From assembly GCA_033002965.1 (NCBI GenBank), contig JAURVB010014517.1:44070-108069 (forward strand): a stretch of DNA of 64,000 nucleotides, written 5' to 3'. The notes beneath the pieces are model-generated. The model was not told the origin of the DNA and made no database searches. It saw only the letters and a program-made list of their open reading frames with translations. Position numbers and translations under genes: made by a program. The DNA comes from Piper betle. Lineage: Eukaryota; Streptophyta; Magnoliopsida; Piperales; Piperaceae. This document shows, in pieces, positions 1 to 12,360 of the stretch; the first letter of the stretch is position 1; each line of letters begins with the position of its first letter.

Positions 1-480
1 GCTTGTCTCATTAGCTTGTATATTGATGAGTCGAACTCAATCCGACCAGGCTTGGCTCGATCAAAGCAATGGGGGGAAAAAAGCAGAAGGAATAAGAAGA
101 GGAGAAGAAGAAAGAAGGGAAGAGGAAGAAAAGAAGAAGGAAGTAAGGTTTGGGTTTGGGCTTGTGCTTGGCATTTAGTTCAGGGAACAATAAAGGGCTA
201 AGCCCATGGGGATTGGGAGTGGCATTTTCCCTTTCAAGCTCAAGATCGAGGCAAGCTTGAGCTCTGATACGAGCTGAGCTGGGCTTGGCTGGTGAGCTGA
301 CTACCTAAGGCTCAACTCAGCTTTTAGGTTTGGGTCAATCCCCATCAAGACGAGCCCAGTTCAAGCCCAAACTCGCCCTAATGTGTGCCAAAATCATGCT
401 TATTTGAGCCGAGTTGAGCTGGCTCAGCTCATTTGCCAAGCCTGCTCACAAGCAGTGCAATTATGGTGCCCTTGAAGGCA
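1..480. repeat. Low-complexity GAGCT/GGCTTG-rich stretch
   Basis: The first half is purine-rich (runs of AAGAAG and GGAAG). The rest repeats short words such as GAGCTGAGCT, GGCTTGGCT and CAAGCC. No convincing reading frame, terminal inverted repeat or target duplication is visible. It resembles the CTCGA/GAGC-rich DNA of the MITE-like elements at 20.2 and 31.2 kb in flavour only, so I do not assign it to that family. Confidence 0.35.
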
Positions 481-1660
481 TTTACGATTGTCATTTTCCA
501 ATTTTTCCACCATTAACTATTACCGCACCATACATTGTCACTAGTGACTTTTGACTGCTTAATCAATGGTAAAACAGCTAAATCACTATATAATTTGTTT
601 GGGTCATAATTCACTGTTTTTAGGGATACATAATATGCTGCCAAATTTTTTATACACTGCATAGAAAATTAGCAATAATCAGAGTTGATTATCAATCAAC
701 AAAATAGAAAAAAACAAAAGGTCAAAAGAGCATATTTGCTCTTCCATGAGCTCCCTAAAGTTCTGTTCTTCATTTGATCTTCTACACAGCTGTAAATCCC
801 CTCCACAAATTCTTCTGCATGAATGTAACAGAAAAAGTTCATCACTTTAGCATAAAAGTGAAAAATCCAACTATCAATTGAGATTATATATGGTTTGATC
901 AACCAAAGGCATTCCTGCTAACCATTGTGTGCCTTTCAAATTTCAATATATCTCGATTAGAATCAAAGCCATAATTTTTTTATGAGTTGTATCAAGCACA
1001 ATCTATTAAGGTACTTGTTATGTTTCATGATCTGCTAATCCTTGGGAAAACAAGGCTATGCCAATTTTTTTATAGAATTATACTTATTAAGCCATGTCAA
1101 ACAGGTATGTTCTTATCTTCTTCGAAACAGCAATTCATCTTATCTTATACTAAACAGCATTGACATGCATACAAAACATTTGACAAATACGATACAGATT
1201 GACCCATATGGACCAGCTGAATTCATCAAGCAACATGAAGGCATCTCTGATAACCAAAGCTCTTTAGAGCAAGAAAAATCAATCTAAGAGGCTGCAAACA
1301 GCAGAGATGTAAGGCCAAATATACTATACCGTTTTCTATTACCATACAAGAAAACATCACTCAATCATTGCTTATCCAAATCAAGAACACATGGGGGAAA
1401 ATTCCAAATCAGCATTTATCCAGATCACTCTGGACAAAATCAACAAAAAAACATGTGTAACAGAAAAATCAGTGCTTACTATTCAAGAAATCAATCTATC
1501 AATGAGGTTGAGCTCGTCAAAAGACCATCATCTAAGTCTAGAGATGAGAGTTCTTAGAACTGCAAATTGATCAGAGACAGAACCTGATTCTACAATTAAA
1601 AAAACTAAACAAGACTAAATTTTAGAAGCTACTCAACATAATATCTTTTATGATGACAAA
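481..1660. other. Intergenic, nothing recognised
   Basis: AT-rich sequence on the 3' side of the minus-strand hAT remnant. The short open frames (up to 81 codons) have no recognisable motif. I see no RNA gene and no clear repeat structure. Confidence 0.5.
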
Positions 1661-1669
1661 TAGCATTAC

Positions 1670-3660
1670 CCTGGAAGTCACTTATCCACTATTGTGCACA
1701 AATTAGTGCGTCAACAGTTTATGGATGCATGGGGCATCAATACTAATCAAAGACTCTACCTCCTGTGCTAAAAGCAGACTCTGAAGCAACAGTTGTGGTT
1801 GGGATCACTAAAATATCTCTAGCCATGAGAGAAACAATAGGGTACTTTGCTGAATTAAGTTTCCACCAAGATAAGATGTCAAAATCCATTTGGGGAGGAT
1901 GATTAGCCTTATCCAGGTACATTTCTAGATCAGATTTTGCAGGCTGATTTAATGAAGTTTGCTCCAAAAACTGACTAAAACCACTTATTGGGCTAGGTAA
2001 CACACTTGTGGTTGAAGATCCAACGGTCACTTGAATATTGCACCAATGATCACAAGCCTTCACCCTCATTGTACCTTCGCTAACTATAAAGGTTGTCCAA
2101 TATCAGGTTGAGGTGAACAATTACAATACTCAGCATATAATTCATTCAAAGCATTTACAACTTGTGCAATCTTAGACCCTCCATGGTTGTAAATTAAAGG
2201 GTAATACCACTCAATGGACTTCTTTTTTATTTGGGGATCCAAGGTAGAAGCAATGGCAAAAAAAGGACTAATGCAACCCCAATATTTCATAGACTTATAC
2301 AACATTTTCTTAGACATTGAAGTCAAAAGCTCATTCTCACTTTTGTTACCTTGGACTAGCATCAAATGAAGTTCACATATCTCCACAAAATACAAATTAG
2401 AGGTGGGAGTGGTTTTGGTGTAAAAGAGGTTTGTCAAGTCATAAAATCATTTCAAGAAATCACAAAAAAAATACTTGCATTTGCTCACTCCTCACTAGAA
2501 GGCTCATAAACGTAACCTCTTTGAATTTCATCATAGCGGCTAAAAGCATCTTTGAACAACAAAGCAACCTCCAACATCAAGTTAGTAGAGTGCCACCTTG
2601 TAGGGACATCTAATATCAACATCTTGTTAGGAGCTCGAACTTGGTCAGCCACTTGATCAAACTTCTTTTGCCTTTGTGGATTATGCTGAACATACTTTAT
2701 ACTTTCCCAAATTTACTAACTGTAGGTCCAATCTCCTCAAGTCCATATTGAACTACAAGATTTAAAATATATGCAGGACAACGAACATGTACAAAGCTAC
2801 CATTCAAAAGAAGTGCCATCTTTTGAGATAAAAGACTAATCAAATCTTCAAGAGCCGAATTATTTGCAGTTGCATTATCTAAGGCTACACTAAAAAGCTT
2901 TTTGTCAATGTTCCATTCAAATAGTCTCTTATGAATTTCCTTAGCAATAACATCTCCTATGTGAGAACCCTCCACCAAATAAAAGCAATGATCTTTTTTT
3001 CAACCTCCATCTCTCATCTATGTAGGGACATGTTATTGGCATATAACTATTGCTTTGATCAGAATCCACATGCCAGATGTAATTGAAACACGACAATCGA
3101 GACCCTCTAAAACCTTGTCAACTTTTTCTCTCCATCTGATACTCCTTCATGCAATCTTCTTTAAGTGTAGTATGAGACATTGGTTTGGAAGCTGGATTCA
3201 CAACCTTGAGAAAAATTCTAAAGAAAGTATAAGTGGTAATTGTGAAAGGCAACTCATGGAAAATTGCTGCACGAGCAAAAGCTTGTTGTGCAGCCTCTTG
3301 ATCAAACACAAAATTCTTAACTCCATTGCCCCATCCTCTTGCACATCTTCGGCTTTCAGAAGCATTGGTTTCATATCATAAACCTTTTTCATGTTTTTGT
3401 TATGCTCCACACAATTGTTTGTATAATACCTCAACTTACTAGTTCCATTCTTCCCTTGAACATTGTACTTCTTTTGACAATAATTGCAAAAAGCATCAAT
3501 AGATTCAACAAGTAATGGAACTCTTTTATGATGATCCCAAACAATAGACCATACATTTCGTCTCTTATGCAAGCATCGCCTAGCACCACTACTTTCATTG
3601 TTATTAGTATCATTCTTGTCACTTTCCTTAACTTACTCAAATGTTTTGGATTCCCTAAAC
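1670..3660 (-). pseudogene. hAT transposase remnant (zf-BED, RICESLEEPER-like)
   Basis: Decayed transposase of an Ac-like hAT DNA transposon. In minus-strand order the pieces are: a BED zinc finger near 3430-3570 (VWSIVWDHH, CNYCQKKY and a GTSKL-type block); a linker with FDQEAAQQAFARAAIFHELPF around 3250-3310; a catalytic-core segment at 2697-2978 with VALDNATAN and HVRCPAYILNLVV; a DUF4413-like piece around 2084-2437 (MKYWGC, LDPQIKKKS, ALNELYAEY); and the C-terminal dimerisation block at 1743-1960 (WWKLNSAKYPIVSLMARDIL, IPTTTVASESAFSTGGRV). The family norm is one frame of roughly 650-700 residues. Here the domains lie in different frames with several stops, so it is non-functional. Beyond 1743 the usual TVDALICAQ-type tail can still be read, with stops. 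Element ends were not found. Confidence 0.9.
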
Positions 3661-6600
3661 AAATATACAGTAAGAGATGACAATGGGAATGTTATATATT
3701 AAAGTTGCAAGATTTCCTTTACACTTGAAGGTGTGGTGTGAAATTGGGAGATGAAATCATTTCACAAAAAGGTTAAAAATAACATGAGATGTTTAGAGCT
3801 ATGATAGTTCAGTGCTAACAAGGGAAACTTTAAATTAGACAAATTCTGAACAACATGATTATTCCAGTAGATGACTGCAAGTAGTCATTGACAGTAAACT
3901 AGTAATGAACAATAAACTGAGCTAGAACAATAAACTAGTAATTATCTTATCCCATTCCAGTGTTTCTGCTACTGTAAAAGTGGTAATATTTTTATATCTT
4001 AGCTTTGCGCTTCTTTCACGTTCCCACTTTTGACCAGTAATCGGAGTGGAGTGGGGGTGTTTGCTAGAGCTAGATACATATTTCAACTCTTTAAAATGTG
4101 GAGTAAATGATGAGGACATGAAGAGCTGGTAATATTAGATTACACATGTAGTTGGGGAGTCATTGGATTTTATTCTACATTTATTGACATATGTTTCTTA
4201 CTTGTATATGAACGCTGGTGCGCAAGAACAAACCAAACAGCTGCAATAAGTTAGTTAAAAAGAACAAACCGAATAGCAGAAAATCAATACCATCTAAATC
4301 AAACACAAAATTAACTAAAAGTTCACTCATTTGAATTATCAATTAATGGCTAGAAAGCTCAAAAAAACACCTACAAAATTATAGATGATAACCAGCAACA
4401 GTAAAACGTAAAACACCACCAACAAATTAAACTCTAAATTTTCACCACATCAAGACAGATCACTCCAAGCCATCAAGCAACAAACTTTTTTCATATTTCA
4501 TTAAAAAAATACGATTGGCAGTGGTCCAACACAAGCAGAAAGGAGAAGTGACAGTTGAGCGGCTAAGGGGAGCTGGGTGGCAGACTTACTGCAGGGAGGT
4601 GAGGTGCGGTGCAAACGTGAGGTGGGGCAGAGGTTGGTGAAACAATAGTGGTGCTGTGGTAGAGGTGGATGGTGCTGTGGCTGGTTAACAAGGAGCACAA
4701 CAAAAGGTTAAGGATTTTGAAGAGTTCAAGAGATTTTAAGTTGATGTAAAGTAACTATAAAGCCCTCATCTTAAAATGGTGAATAGCAGCAGTCAAAGAA
4801 AGCAGTGTGGTTAATTCTAACGCTCTTTCTCTTTCAAAGTTTCTTAAACGGTCAAGAAAATATGAATTATTTTTGTTCCAATTTAATTCGATATGGTCGG
4901 TAAAACAGGGAACTGGATAACCATTTCCAGTTTCTAGTTCTCATTTGCTTGGTGGATTACTTGATACTATCAAGTAAATTGTTGTTTAGGGGTTGTGCTC
5001 AGTGGGAAAATTTGATCTAATTGATCTGGACCATGTACAAGAAGCCCAAATACAAACCTATTGAGTAATGGTGATTCAGATGGTAGCTCACATATTGCAT
5101 TTGAATATATTTAGAGCTCAATTAGAAAACTTGTAAGTGGGAATTTGGGGTTGGCATGCCAATGTATGAATATGAATGTAAATATTGGTCTTTGATGGGT
5201 TAAAGTGATGAAAGATTAAGAGAACTTATCACAAGTAATCAAATGACAACATTTAGGAATAATTGATCTAGATTATTAGTTTTCAAGATTTTTGTACATG
5301 GATGGTCTCAGATTTCATTTTGAGCTTCTTTTCATATTTTGGAATGTGACTTGGCGTCAGGGTGTAGTATGATCGTGGAAAGATAAACAATTTTTTCTTC
5401 CATATTGCCAACAATTATTGCCTTTTTCGTCTTGTGGCTAGAGGCACCTCTTACAACTTTTTCATCCACTTTCTCCAATTTCTGATTAGGTCTCCTTTTA
5501 TGAAGGTATCTTAACCTGTGTTCATTTGTTGATCGACCTGGATAAAAGTTTGAGACTCTAGTTTTATATGCTCGTGTTTGTGCTGGATTATTAGGTACTT
5601 CTGGTTTAATGTTGTCAATATAGAAATACTAGTTAATCTATGGTTGGTGACCACAACTCTACATGTAAGTTGTAAATATAAAGGGATGAATACAAATAAA
5701 GAGAACACTAATTGCTTCACCAAAGAAGAACATAACTAGCTAAAGGTTTTGCTAACAATAACAACATGAAAAAAGAATAAATCATCCTAGAAATTTGGAG
5801 TTAAAATTTTTCAAAGTGACCCATAAATATTATTTACAGATACGAAAGAGTCGAGAACAAAATTTTCATTTATTGACACTTTGAGTTTTTATATGTTTTG
5901 GTAATTCCTTCCTGTTACTTAATCTAGAGATTTGTGGAAAAACTAAATCACAAACAAATAACATAAAAACTTATTATTTGTTACTTCTACAGTTTACATT
6001 TACGATGCAGTTGTGGCATGGGGATGCTAAGGTGAAGACTGATGGTTATGACAATGATGATGGGTTTTTCAATTATATTTTGTTAATCTCATGTAGCTGA
6101 AGTTTTAAATTGGCGAATATTGGTTTGAAGAATTTGATTGGTTTATCTTTCTAATGAAAAAATGTTGGTGTGAAAAAGAGCATTGCCGTATGGAAAAACA
6201 AAAAACAAAACATAACTTTTTACAATATCTACGTTTGAAGTTACTATACCCTTCCTTTATCTACTTAATTGCCTGATAATATCTACTTTTGTTTGTATCG
6301 TTCTCGATTGGATTGTTGTGCCATTTGCTTTGTGTCTGAGCTTATTCAATAAATGGCATTCAATTGTTGCATGTAGTGAAAGCTGTTTTCGTAACCCGCT
6401 CTGAATTTGTTAGCTAGGGGGACAAAATGATAATTGATTTCCATATTAAATGCTATAAGTTATCAGACGCGCATGAAAACAGTTGGGCCCCTATAAGTTC
6501 GTTTACTTTCCTTTTGGCCTTTGCAGGATACGTGCAGCTCGGGAGCTCACGGCTCAAACCAAGACTCGGAAAAACATCCGGAGTTCAAGTTCAGTTTTCT

Positions 6601-7500
6601 GATCCATAATTTAAAATTTCAATATATTTTCTTAGGTTGCCAATGAAAACGAGAATGCGATGGCCAATCTTAGACTCAAATGTAGTTGCATATTTTGAAT
6701 AGTCGGCATCATAGTAAGTTAAGTTCAGAGCATTTGGTTTCGAATTTGGAGACTAAATCTTTGATTGAGTTTCGTGGGGTTGTAATACATTTTTGGTTTA
6801 TTCCAATTTTAAGAGCTACCAATTGGGGGAGGACAATTGACGAGTAATATAGTGGGAGGTGGAATTTTTGGTTCGGCTTGCGAATTGAATAAACTACTTG
6901 TATGCTAATCCAGACTTCGTATGGGACCTTTCCTTGTGTTAAATATTTCCCTCTAATTTGCCCATATAAAAAATAGAGAGAAAAACAGCCCATTGATGAA
7001 TGCAAAATTTTTACAATGGTATTTTTCTTCGTCGAGAGACCTAAATTCTTTCTCTTGTAAACATTCATGTGCTTTCTCGTTCCTGTCAAATATGCATCAG
7101 CTGGAAAAATATTAGCAGGTACTGCTGTCGAATAGGAAAAACTACTTATTATAACACAGTAGTTACATTGCCAATCCTGCTTTAACTGAATGCCGTCAAT
7201 CAAGTGAGGATCATAATTCAGAAATACTTTAGAAAATGAGAGAAAAGACGAATTCACGAATGATACCCAGATCCCAAACTAACCAAAACCCAAGTTCTTC
7301 ATATATACAATAGTGAACCTAAGCCAAACTCTTTTTTCTTCATGTGGATGGTAGCCACCAATCATCCATCCATTATAAACCCAAAGATCACTTTCTTCCC
7401 TCGGGAAAAAAAATAATTGGTACCTCAATCCCCGATTTAAAAAAATCATCATATGATACTTGGGATTCAATACTGCAACAATCACCGGCTAAAGTAGCTC
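3661..7500. other. Intergenic, no supported gene
   Basis: AT-rich DNA between the hAT remnant and the LRR gene. A 182-codon minus-strand open frame at 6709-7257 has no recognisable domain, an unremarkable composition and no promoter-like sequence. I treat it as chance or as an unidentified remnant. The part next to 7500 probably includes the 3' UTR of the LRR gene. Confidence 0.4.
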
Positions 7501-7534
7501 TTGGGCGAGAACAATCTCTTGGGCGAGAACATGC

Positions 7535-9383
7535 TCAACTGTCTAGGAGAAGCCAGGCCATCGAGCCGGTGATAATCGGAGAGAAGGTTGCCATCCTTCT
7601 CCCTGACCCAATGAAGAGGGGGCTATTGAAATTGAACGTCTTGTGCCTCACCATCTTCCCAAGCCAAGACCCCTTCTTGTTGTTTTCATGCTTCCCATTG
7701 ATCACCCCGCACAAGTACTCTTTCACCATGTCCACACCGTTCTTTGCCACCTCCAATGGGGGACTCACAAGCGGGTTCCCTTCTACATGAAGCTTTTGCA
7801 GCTTTTGGAGGCAGCCAATGGAGGTGGGGAGGGTGGTGATCTTGTTGTAGCTCAGGTCAAGCTCCAACAAGGAGAAGCATAGGCCAATGGAGTCCGGTAA
7901 GGAGGTGAGGTACTGGAAGTTTTGGCTGACATTGAGCACCTCCAGGTTGAGGAGGTTTTCGATGTCCTCCGGTAAGGCTCGGAGGCAGTTGAGCCGGGCG
8001 TCGAGAACCCGGAGGTTGGTGAGGTGGGAGGTGGAGTAGGGGAGGATGATGAGCTTGTTGGAGTTCACAGAGAGCCTTCTCAAGTTGTGGAGCTCAAACC
8101 CCAAGGTGTCTGGAAGCTTTGTTAGTTTGTTGAAGTTGGCATTTAGCTCCTCCAAAGCCCTGCACCAATATGATCAATTGTCATACCTTGTTAGGAATGA
8201 TTAATTCCCATGCTTCTCGATTTTATTCAAACCATATTTTACCACTTATCATACTTTGTAAATGTTGGGTATTATCAAAAAAGTTTAAAAGGGCGGGCTA
8301 AGGTTAAAGCGAAATAGTTGTTTGCATTCACACACTAGAATGAACTTGGGTAATAAAAGTCTTGTGTTAAAAAAAAGCCTGTCTTGATATGTTTTTATTT
8401 TTTATCTTTTTATTACACTAATAGGTTCTTAGTATATACAGCTCGAACTGATGTTTGCCGAATTCAATTAATCATCCATCATTTAAATGACATTGCCATA
8501 TTTTATTTTAGGAATTAGAAAAGTTGTACTCGTGTTAATGATTTGAGCTAAAATAAAAGTATCAAATAAAGTTGATACCAATTATTTCCTCGCGGCATCC
8601 GGTCTATATAACAAAAATAGAGGAAAAGGGGACCATAAAATGCATGCAAAATGATAAGACCTGACCAATAATCAAATAATCAACTGTCCATTTTTGTGGA
8701 TAAGTTAAGAGTTAGGCATGATTAAGATACATTATTATTTGGAACTTGCAAGTATAATATTGTTGGGTTTGTTATTTTGACGTAAATGTTGAGAGTCGAT
8801 TTTCTACTGACCCACAATCCTCTATGGTCTTGGGCAAGGACTCCAACAAGTTGCCAGCGACATTCAACACCTTGAGGTTCTTGAGACAGCCTATTGAATT
8901 GGGAAGAGATTTAATCTGGTTTGAGTGCACGTCCAAATACACCACATTTAGCAGCCTTGCTGTGAGAGATTCCGGGATGCTCTGCAAGTCAACAGCAAAA
9001 ATGAATTCAATATTTAAACTCATGAACACTTACAAGATAAGTACTGGCCTCCCAACTCTCATCACATATCCTAATTGGTATTATATTAATCGAGAAGACC
9101 ATTTTTACATCTGACCCAAGTTATAAAGAAATCAAACAAATTAACAATATCATACAATAACAACAACCTCTTGAATGCCAAATGAGAAGACTTTGATCAG
9201 AGGAAACATTTGTACCTCAAGATTATTGTTAGAGAGGTCAAGATGACCAATCAGGGTAACATTCACAGAAGGATTTGGCAAGATATTCAACGACAAGCCG
9301 CTCATATCAATCTTCTCCATCTTCTGATCCTCTTCCGACTTGGGTTTTTTCCTGTCTCCGGCCATCCTCACCTCCATCCTCAT
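7535..9383 (-). CDS. Plant intracellular Ras-group-related LRR protein (PIRL-like)
   Basis: Predicted cytosolic LRR protein of about 320 aa with no signal peptide or kinase domain. By family it is a plant intracellular Ras-group-related LRR (PIRL) protein, possibly PIRL6/7-like, and a likely protein-interaction scaffold. Coding exons on the minus strand are 9383-9216, 8981-8812 and 8159-7535. The joins restore frame (GAG|GTACAA donor; TTGCAG|AGC acceptor; a split Gly codon at the last junction). The N-terminus is lysine-rich, followed by about 9-10 repeats of the form LxxLxxLxLxxNxLxxLPxxI (for example [18 protein letters not shown] and [19 protein letters not shown]). The C-terminus carries the PIRL-typical block [20 protein letters not shown] and SWLGKMV. 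The start is the first ATG after the acceptor at 9399-9401; two further in-frame ATGs follow within 7 codons. A non-coding leader exon ends at 9630. The final 20 or so residues are unsupported by family knowledge and could change if another intron exists. Confidence 0.87.
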
Positions 9384-9629
9384 GTTTCCACAGTACCCCT
9401 GCAAAAACCCAACAAACAAGCAAATCAATCACCAAACAACTCCATGCAGCACCTTCCTCCCCCAGATCAGCAAATAGTACAACACATATTAACAGTAACA
9501 CATCCATACTCAATGTTTCAATGAAAAGATTAAAACCCAACAAGAGCTGAGGCTTCAAGAGTAGTAATACATGAGCAACATGCAAAGCTAAGAAAGATGG
9601 GAAGAGGGAGAGAGGGAGAGTGTGCATAC

Positions 9630-9655
9630 CTGGGAAGGGGGAGAAGAGAAGAGGT
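9630..9655 (-). other. Probable 5' UTR exon of the PIRL-like gene
   Basis: A good donor (CCCAG|GTATGC) ends at 9630 on the minus strand, and a good acceptor (TTTTTGCAG) lies at 9399-9401, just upstream of the start codon. The leader would therefore be split by an intron of about 230 bp. The outer limit is set only by the TATA box about 30 bp upstream and is approximate. Confidence 0.5.
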
Positions 9656-9677
9656 GTATCTAAACCTTTGGAGCAAA

Positions 9678-9692
9678 TTATATTATATATAC
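9678..9692 (-). promoter_or_regulatory. TATA box of the PIRL-like gene
   Basis: On the minus strand the sequence reads TATATATAATATAA, preceded by an ACGT core (CACGTA). It lies about 30 bp upstream of the inferred transcription start and about 50 bp before the leader-exon donor. The spacing fits a plant core promoter. Confidence 0.5.
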
Positions 9693-9756
9693 GTGTAGTG
9701 AGGGGGAGGGGAGAATGTACGGATGTACCGTAGAAGGAGACACGTCCAAATGACAT

Positions 9757-10660
9757 CAGAGAGGTGTACTAATCTTACTGCATTGCATCTCTTCATGGCG
9801 TGACCTGCTAACGTTACCAACCTCCAAGTCAACGCTCACACCTTTCAAAACCGCCGTCGGCATTATTTCTTCTCCTCCTTTGGGGCATGTTTACACCAAA
9901 CCGGATTTACAGAGGGTAGTAAAATATATTTAATTAATTATAGTATTTTAAGATTACAAATAAAATATTTTATCAAATATTCGAAAAAAATTTATAACTA
10001 ATATTTAATTCTATACCAATTACAGTATCGTATTTTTCTAAAAAAAGTGAGTTTTGAAAAATTTCATAATAAAAAGTTATCTGGTACAAAATAAAAAATA
10101 TATAAAAGTTTAAATTATATCGGATTTAAAAATAATATAAAGTTAGTATACGGGGTTGGATACAATATTATACTGAAATCTTAAAATTCACGGTTAATGA
10201 AGCAGACGATATAATGAGAGCAAATGGTCGGGAAAGCATGGATGAAGACTTAGTGAATAACTTGTGATAAGTATAATATAACAAATTTTTAGGTTAAAAG
10301 GGAGGATCATTGATTAGACATATTGTTGTCTTTTAGCTATGTATTATGTACATGTTACATTTGCGGCAAATACACACCAAAAGAAACACCCAACTTTAAA
10401 ATTAAAGATTAATGGCCTATTTATGTAAAGAAGGTTAAGAAACCATCCTCCTATTAATATTAAAAAATTGCTTACAAAATATTTATTTGTGATAACTAAA
10501 ATTACCTATTTTGAAAAATTAGTAATCTTATCAACAAGTGGGTACATGTGAATTGTTCATTTATTATAAGGAAGATTACCCATTTGTGTTGGTGATTTTT
10601 ATATCAACGAAGGAATTATTTTAGTAAGCATTAATTATAAATAAATGATTTTAAAGTTAG
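9757..10660. other. AT-rich intergenic DNA
   Basis: Upstream of the PIRL-like gene. It has no open frame of note and no recognised element. Confidence 0.5.
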
Positions 10661-10665
10661 ATAAG

Positions 10666-11417
10666 ATGGTTGCAAAAATCGGAATTGGCTTTCGAGAGAG
10701 TCACTAAATTGGATCGAATCGGTCTAAATCAATTAGGAATCAGTTCAGTTGAATCAATCCAAATCGATCCTATGTAAAAATTTTAACTTAGTCAAAATTT
10801 GTGGGTTATTAGTTACAAAACATGTTATTCTGATGTCATTTTTATATTAAAATGTGTATTATATTTTATGATAATTTTTCATATTTTTTAGATTTTTTTT
10901 ATTATTTGGAGTTAATTATTATTTTTAATTTGAGTCGGAGTTGAATAAACTTTTAATTATGAGAATGCCACCGTTGGAGAAGAAATAGCAAGTTCTTCCC
11001 CCCTCTCTCTCCCCGACGCGCTGCCCATCACCTATGTCGATCGCCGCCACTGTTGCACGCCGTCCCCTGCTACCCGCGGCCTCGTCTCCCCGTCACCACC
11101 CCGTCCCCCGCCCATAGACTCCCCGCCCCCCCCCTGCCTTGTTTCCCTCCTACCGCCGCCCTGCCATCCCACCCTTATCTCCCCCACCCACTTGGCTGAC
11201 AGATCTCCTTTGCCGCCCTGTCCCCTACTGCCCACTGCCGCCCCACCTGAGTCGGCCGATTCTCATAGTGTCGACTTAGGGTGTGAATCAGTTTGAATCG
11301 GCCGATTTTTTATCTAATTTTTTGCCTGACGGATTCGCTTGTATTTCGACTTGGTTTCGCACCGAGCCAATTTAAATCGGCTAATTCCACTTGAAATCAA
11401 TTGATTTTTTCATCTAT
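10666..11417. repeat. AATCGG-type repeat with GC-rich core, copy 1
   Basis: Starts with GGTTGCAAAAATCGGAATTGG. It contains dispersed GAATCGG/AAATCGG words, an AT-rich arm that ends in TTTTAATTATGAGAATGCCAC, then a GC-rich core (about 10980-11260, many CCGCC and CCCC runs), then AATCGGCCGATT words again. The same order of parts recurs at 22580-23475. The arms before both cores are clearly homologous (TTTTAATTA.GAGAATGCCAC in both). I read it as a non-autonomous transposon family. Termini resemble hAT-type GGTTGCAAAAAT ends, but no target duplication was established here. Confidence 0.6.
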
Positions 11418-11999
11418 ATTTTATAGTATTATAAGTGGATGTTTTTTGTTAACATATGAATAAGAGAATTTTTTACTTGTAAGCTATGGTTTGTCTCGGA
11501 TAGATTTCAAAAAGAATGTGGCTAGTAATATTTTCATAAATATACGTTATTATACGCAGTACTCAAATTTTGATGCCATAGAAGGGTAGATATAGTTTGG
11601 ACGTACTCCAGATTTGATATAATTAATTTTAATTTTAAATTTTCATAGATACTTTGTGATATTTCTAATTTATTTTCACATCCAATATTTAATACACCTA
11701 GTTTATTATTAGTGATAGCTTATACATCTTTAATTTGAGTTAATTATTTTGAAGATATTACTTAAACCAATCATGTTGCGCTTGAGCAGAGTTATTATAT
11801 ATGGTATCAAAGATATTTCAGAATTTTATAGAAATGTTTTTGTAAATAAAATTGAATGTAATCCGAATTTGATCTAATTAATTTTAATTTAAAATTTTCA
11901 TAGATATCATATGCTATCCCAAAGTAGTCTCACATCAAGATCTTCAACTTGAATCAACTATTTTAAAGAGATGACTTATATTCATTACTTATAAAAAAG
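11418..11999. other. AT-rich intergenic DNA
   Basis: Contains a loosely repeated phrase of the type GATATAATTAATTTTAATTTAAAATTTTCATAGAT (near 11615 and 11870), which suggests an old tandem or dispersed repeat. No gene is seen. Confidence 0.4.
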
Positions 12000-12360
12000 T
12001 TTTTTTTGCCACAACTAGATCTTGTCAGGGGTGTAACCGTGGCTAATTAATCACTGTTTTTTCACTACTCAACTTTTACTAAATGCAACTAAGGTATATT
12101 GCCTCGACAAACAATGGTAGTAACTGTTTATTTATTTATTTATTTATAACCACGGATCCGTAGTGATAATCTTTTAAAACTTCTTCCCTCAAGCCACGAT
12201 TACAACAGTAGTAAAATAGTGGCTAATTAGCTACATATTTGCCATTGTGCAACCGTGGTTAAAAAAACCCACAGGTTAGCTACCGTATAGTTGTGACAGC
12301 AACGTATTAAATTTTAAAAATATAAAAACCACGGCAAATGCCGTGGCTAACCCATGGAAA
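12000..12360. repeat. CACTA-like subterminal repeat cluster (CCGTGGCTAA words)
   Basis: Several copies of CCGTGG(C/T)TAA and its complement CCACGG occur within about 350 bp (near 12037, 12217, 12252 and 12328-12350). They include an 8-bp perfect palindrome, CCACGGCA-AA-TGCCGTGG, at 12328-12345. Dense short direct and inverted words like these are typical of subterminal regions of CACTA DNA transposons. No CACTA terminus or 3-bp duplication was found, so the class is tentative. Confidence 0.4.

Noticed and set aside
6709..7257. 182-codon minus-strand frame downstream of the LRR gene
   Set aside because: Long for AT-rich DNA, but it has no motif, no promoter and composition like translated non-coding DNA. 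It might be part of a UTR.
7344..7882. Plus-strand frames of 148 and 79 codons over the LRR gene
   Set aside because: They are antisense shadows of the periodic LRR coding sequence.
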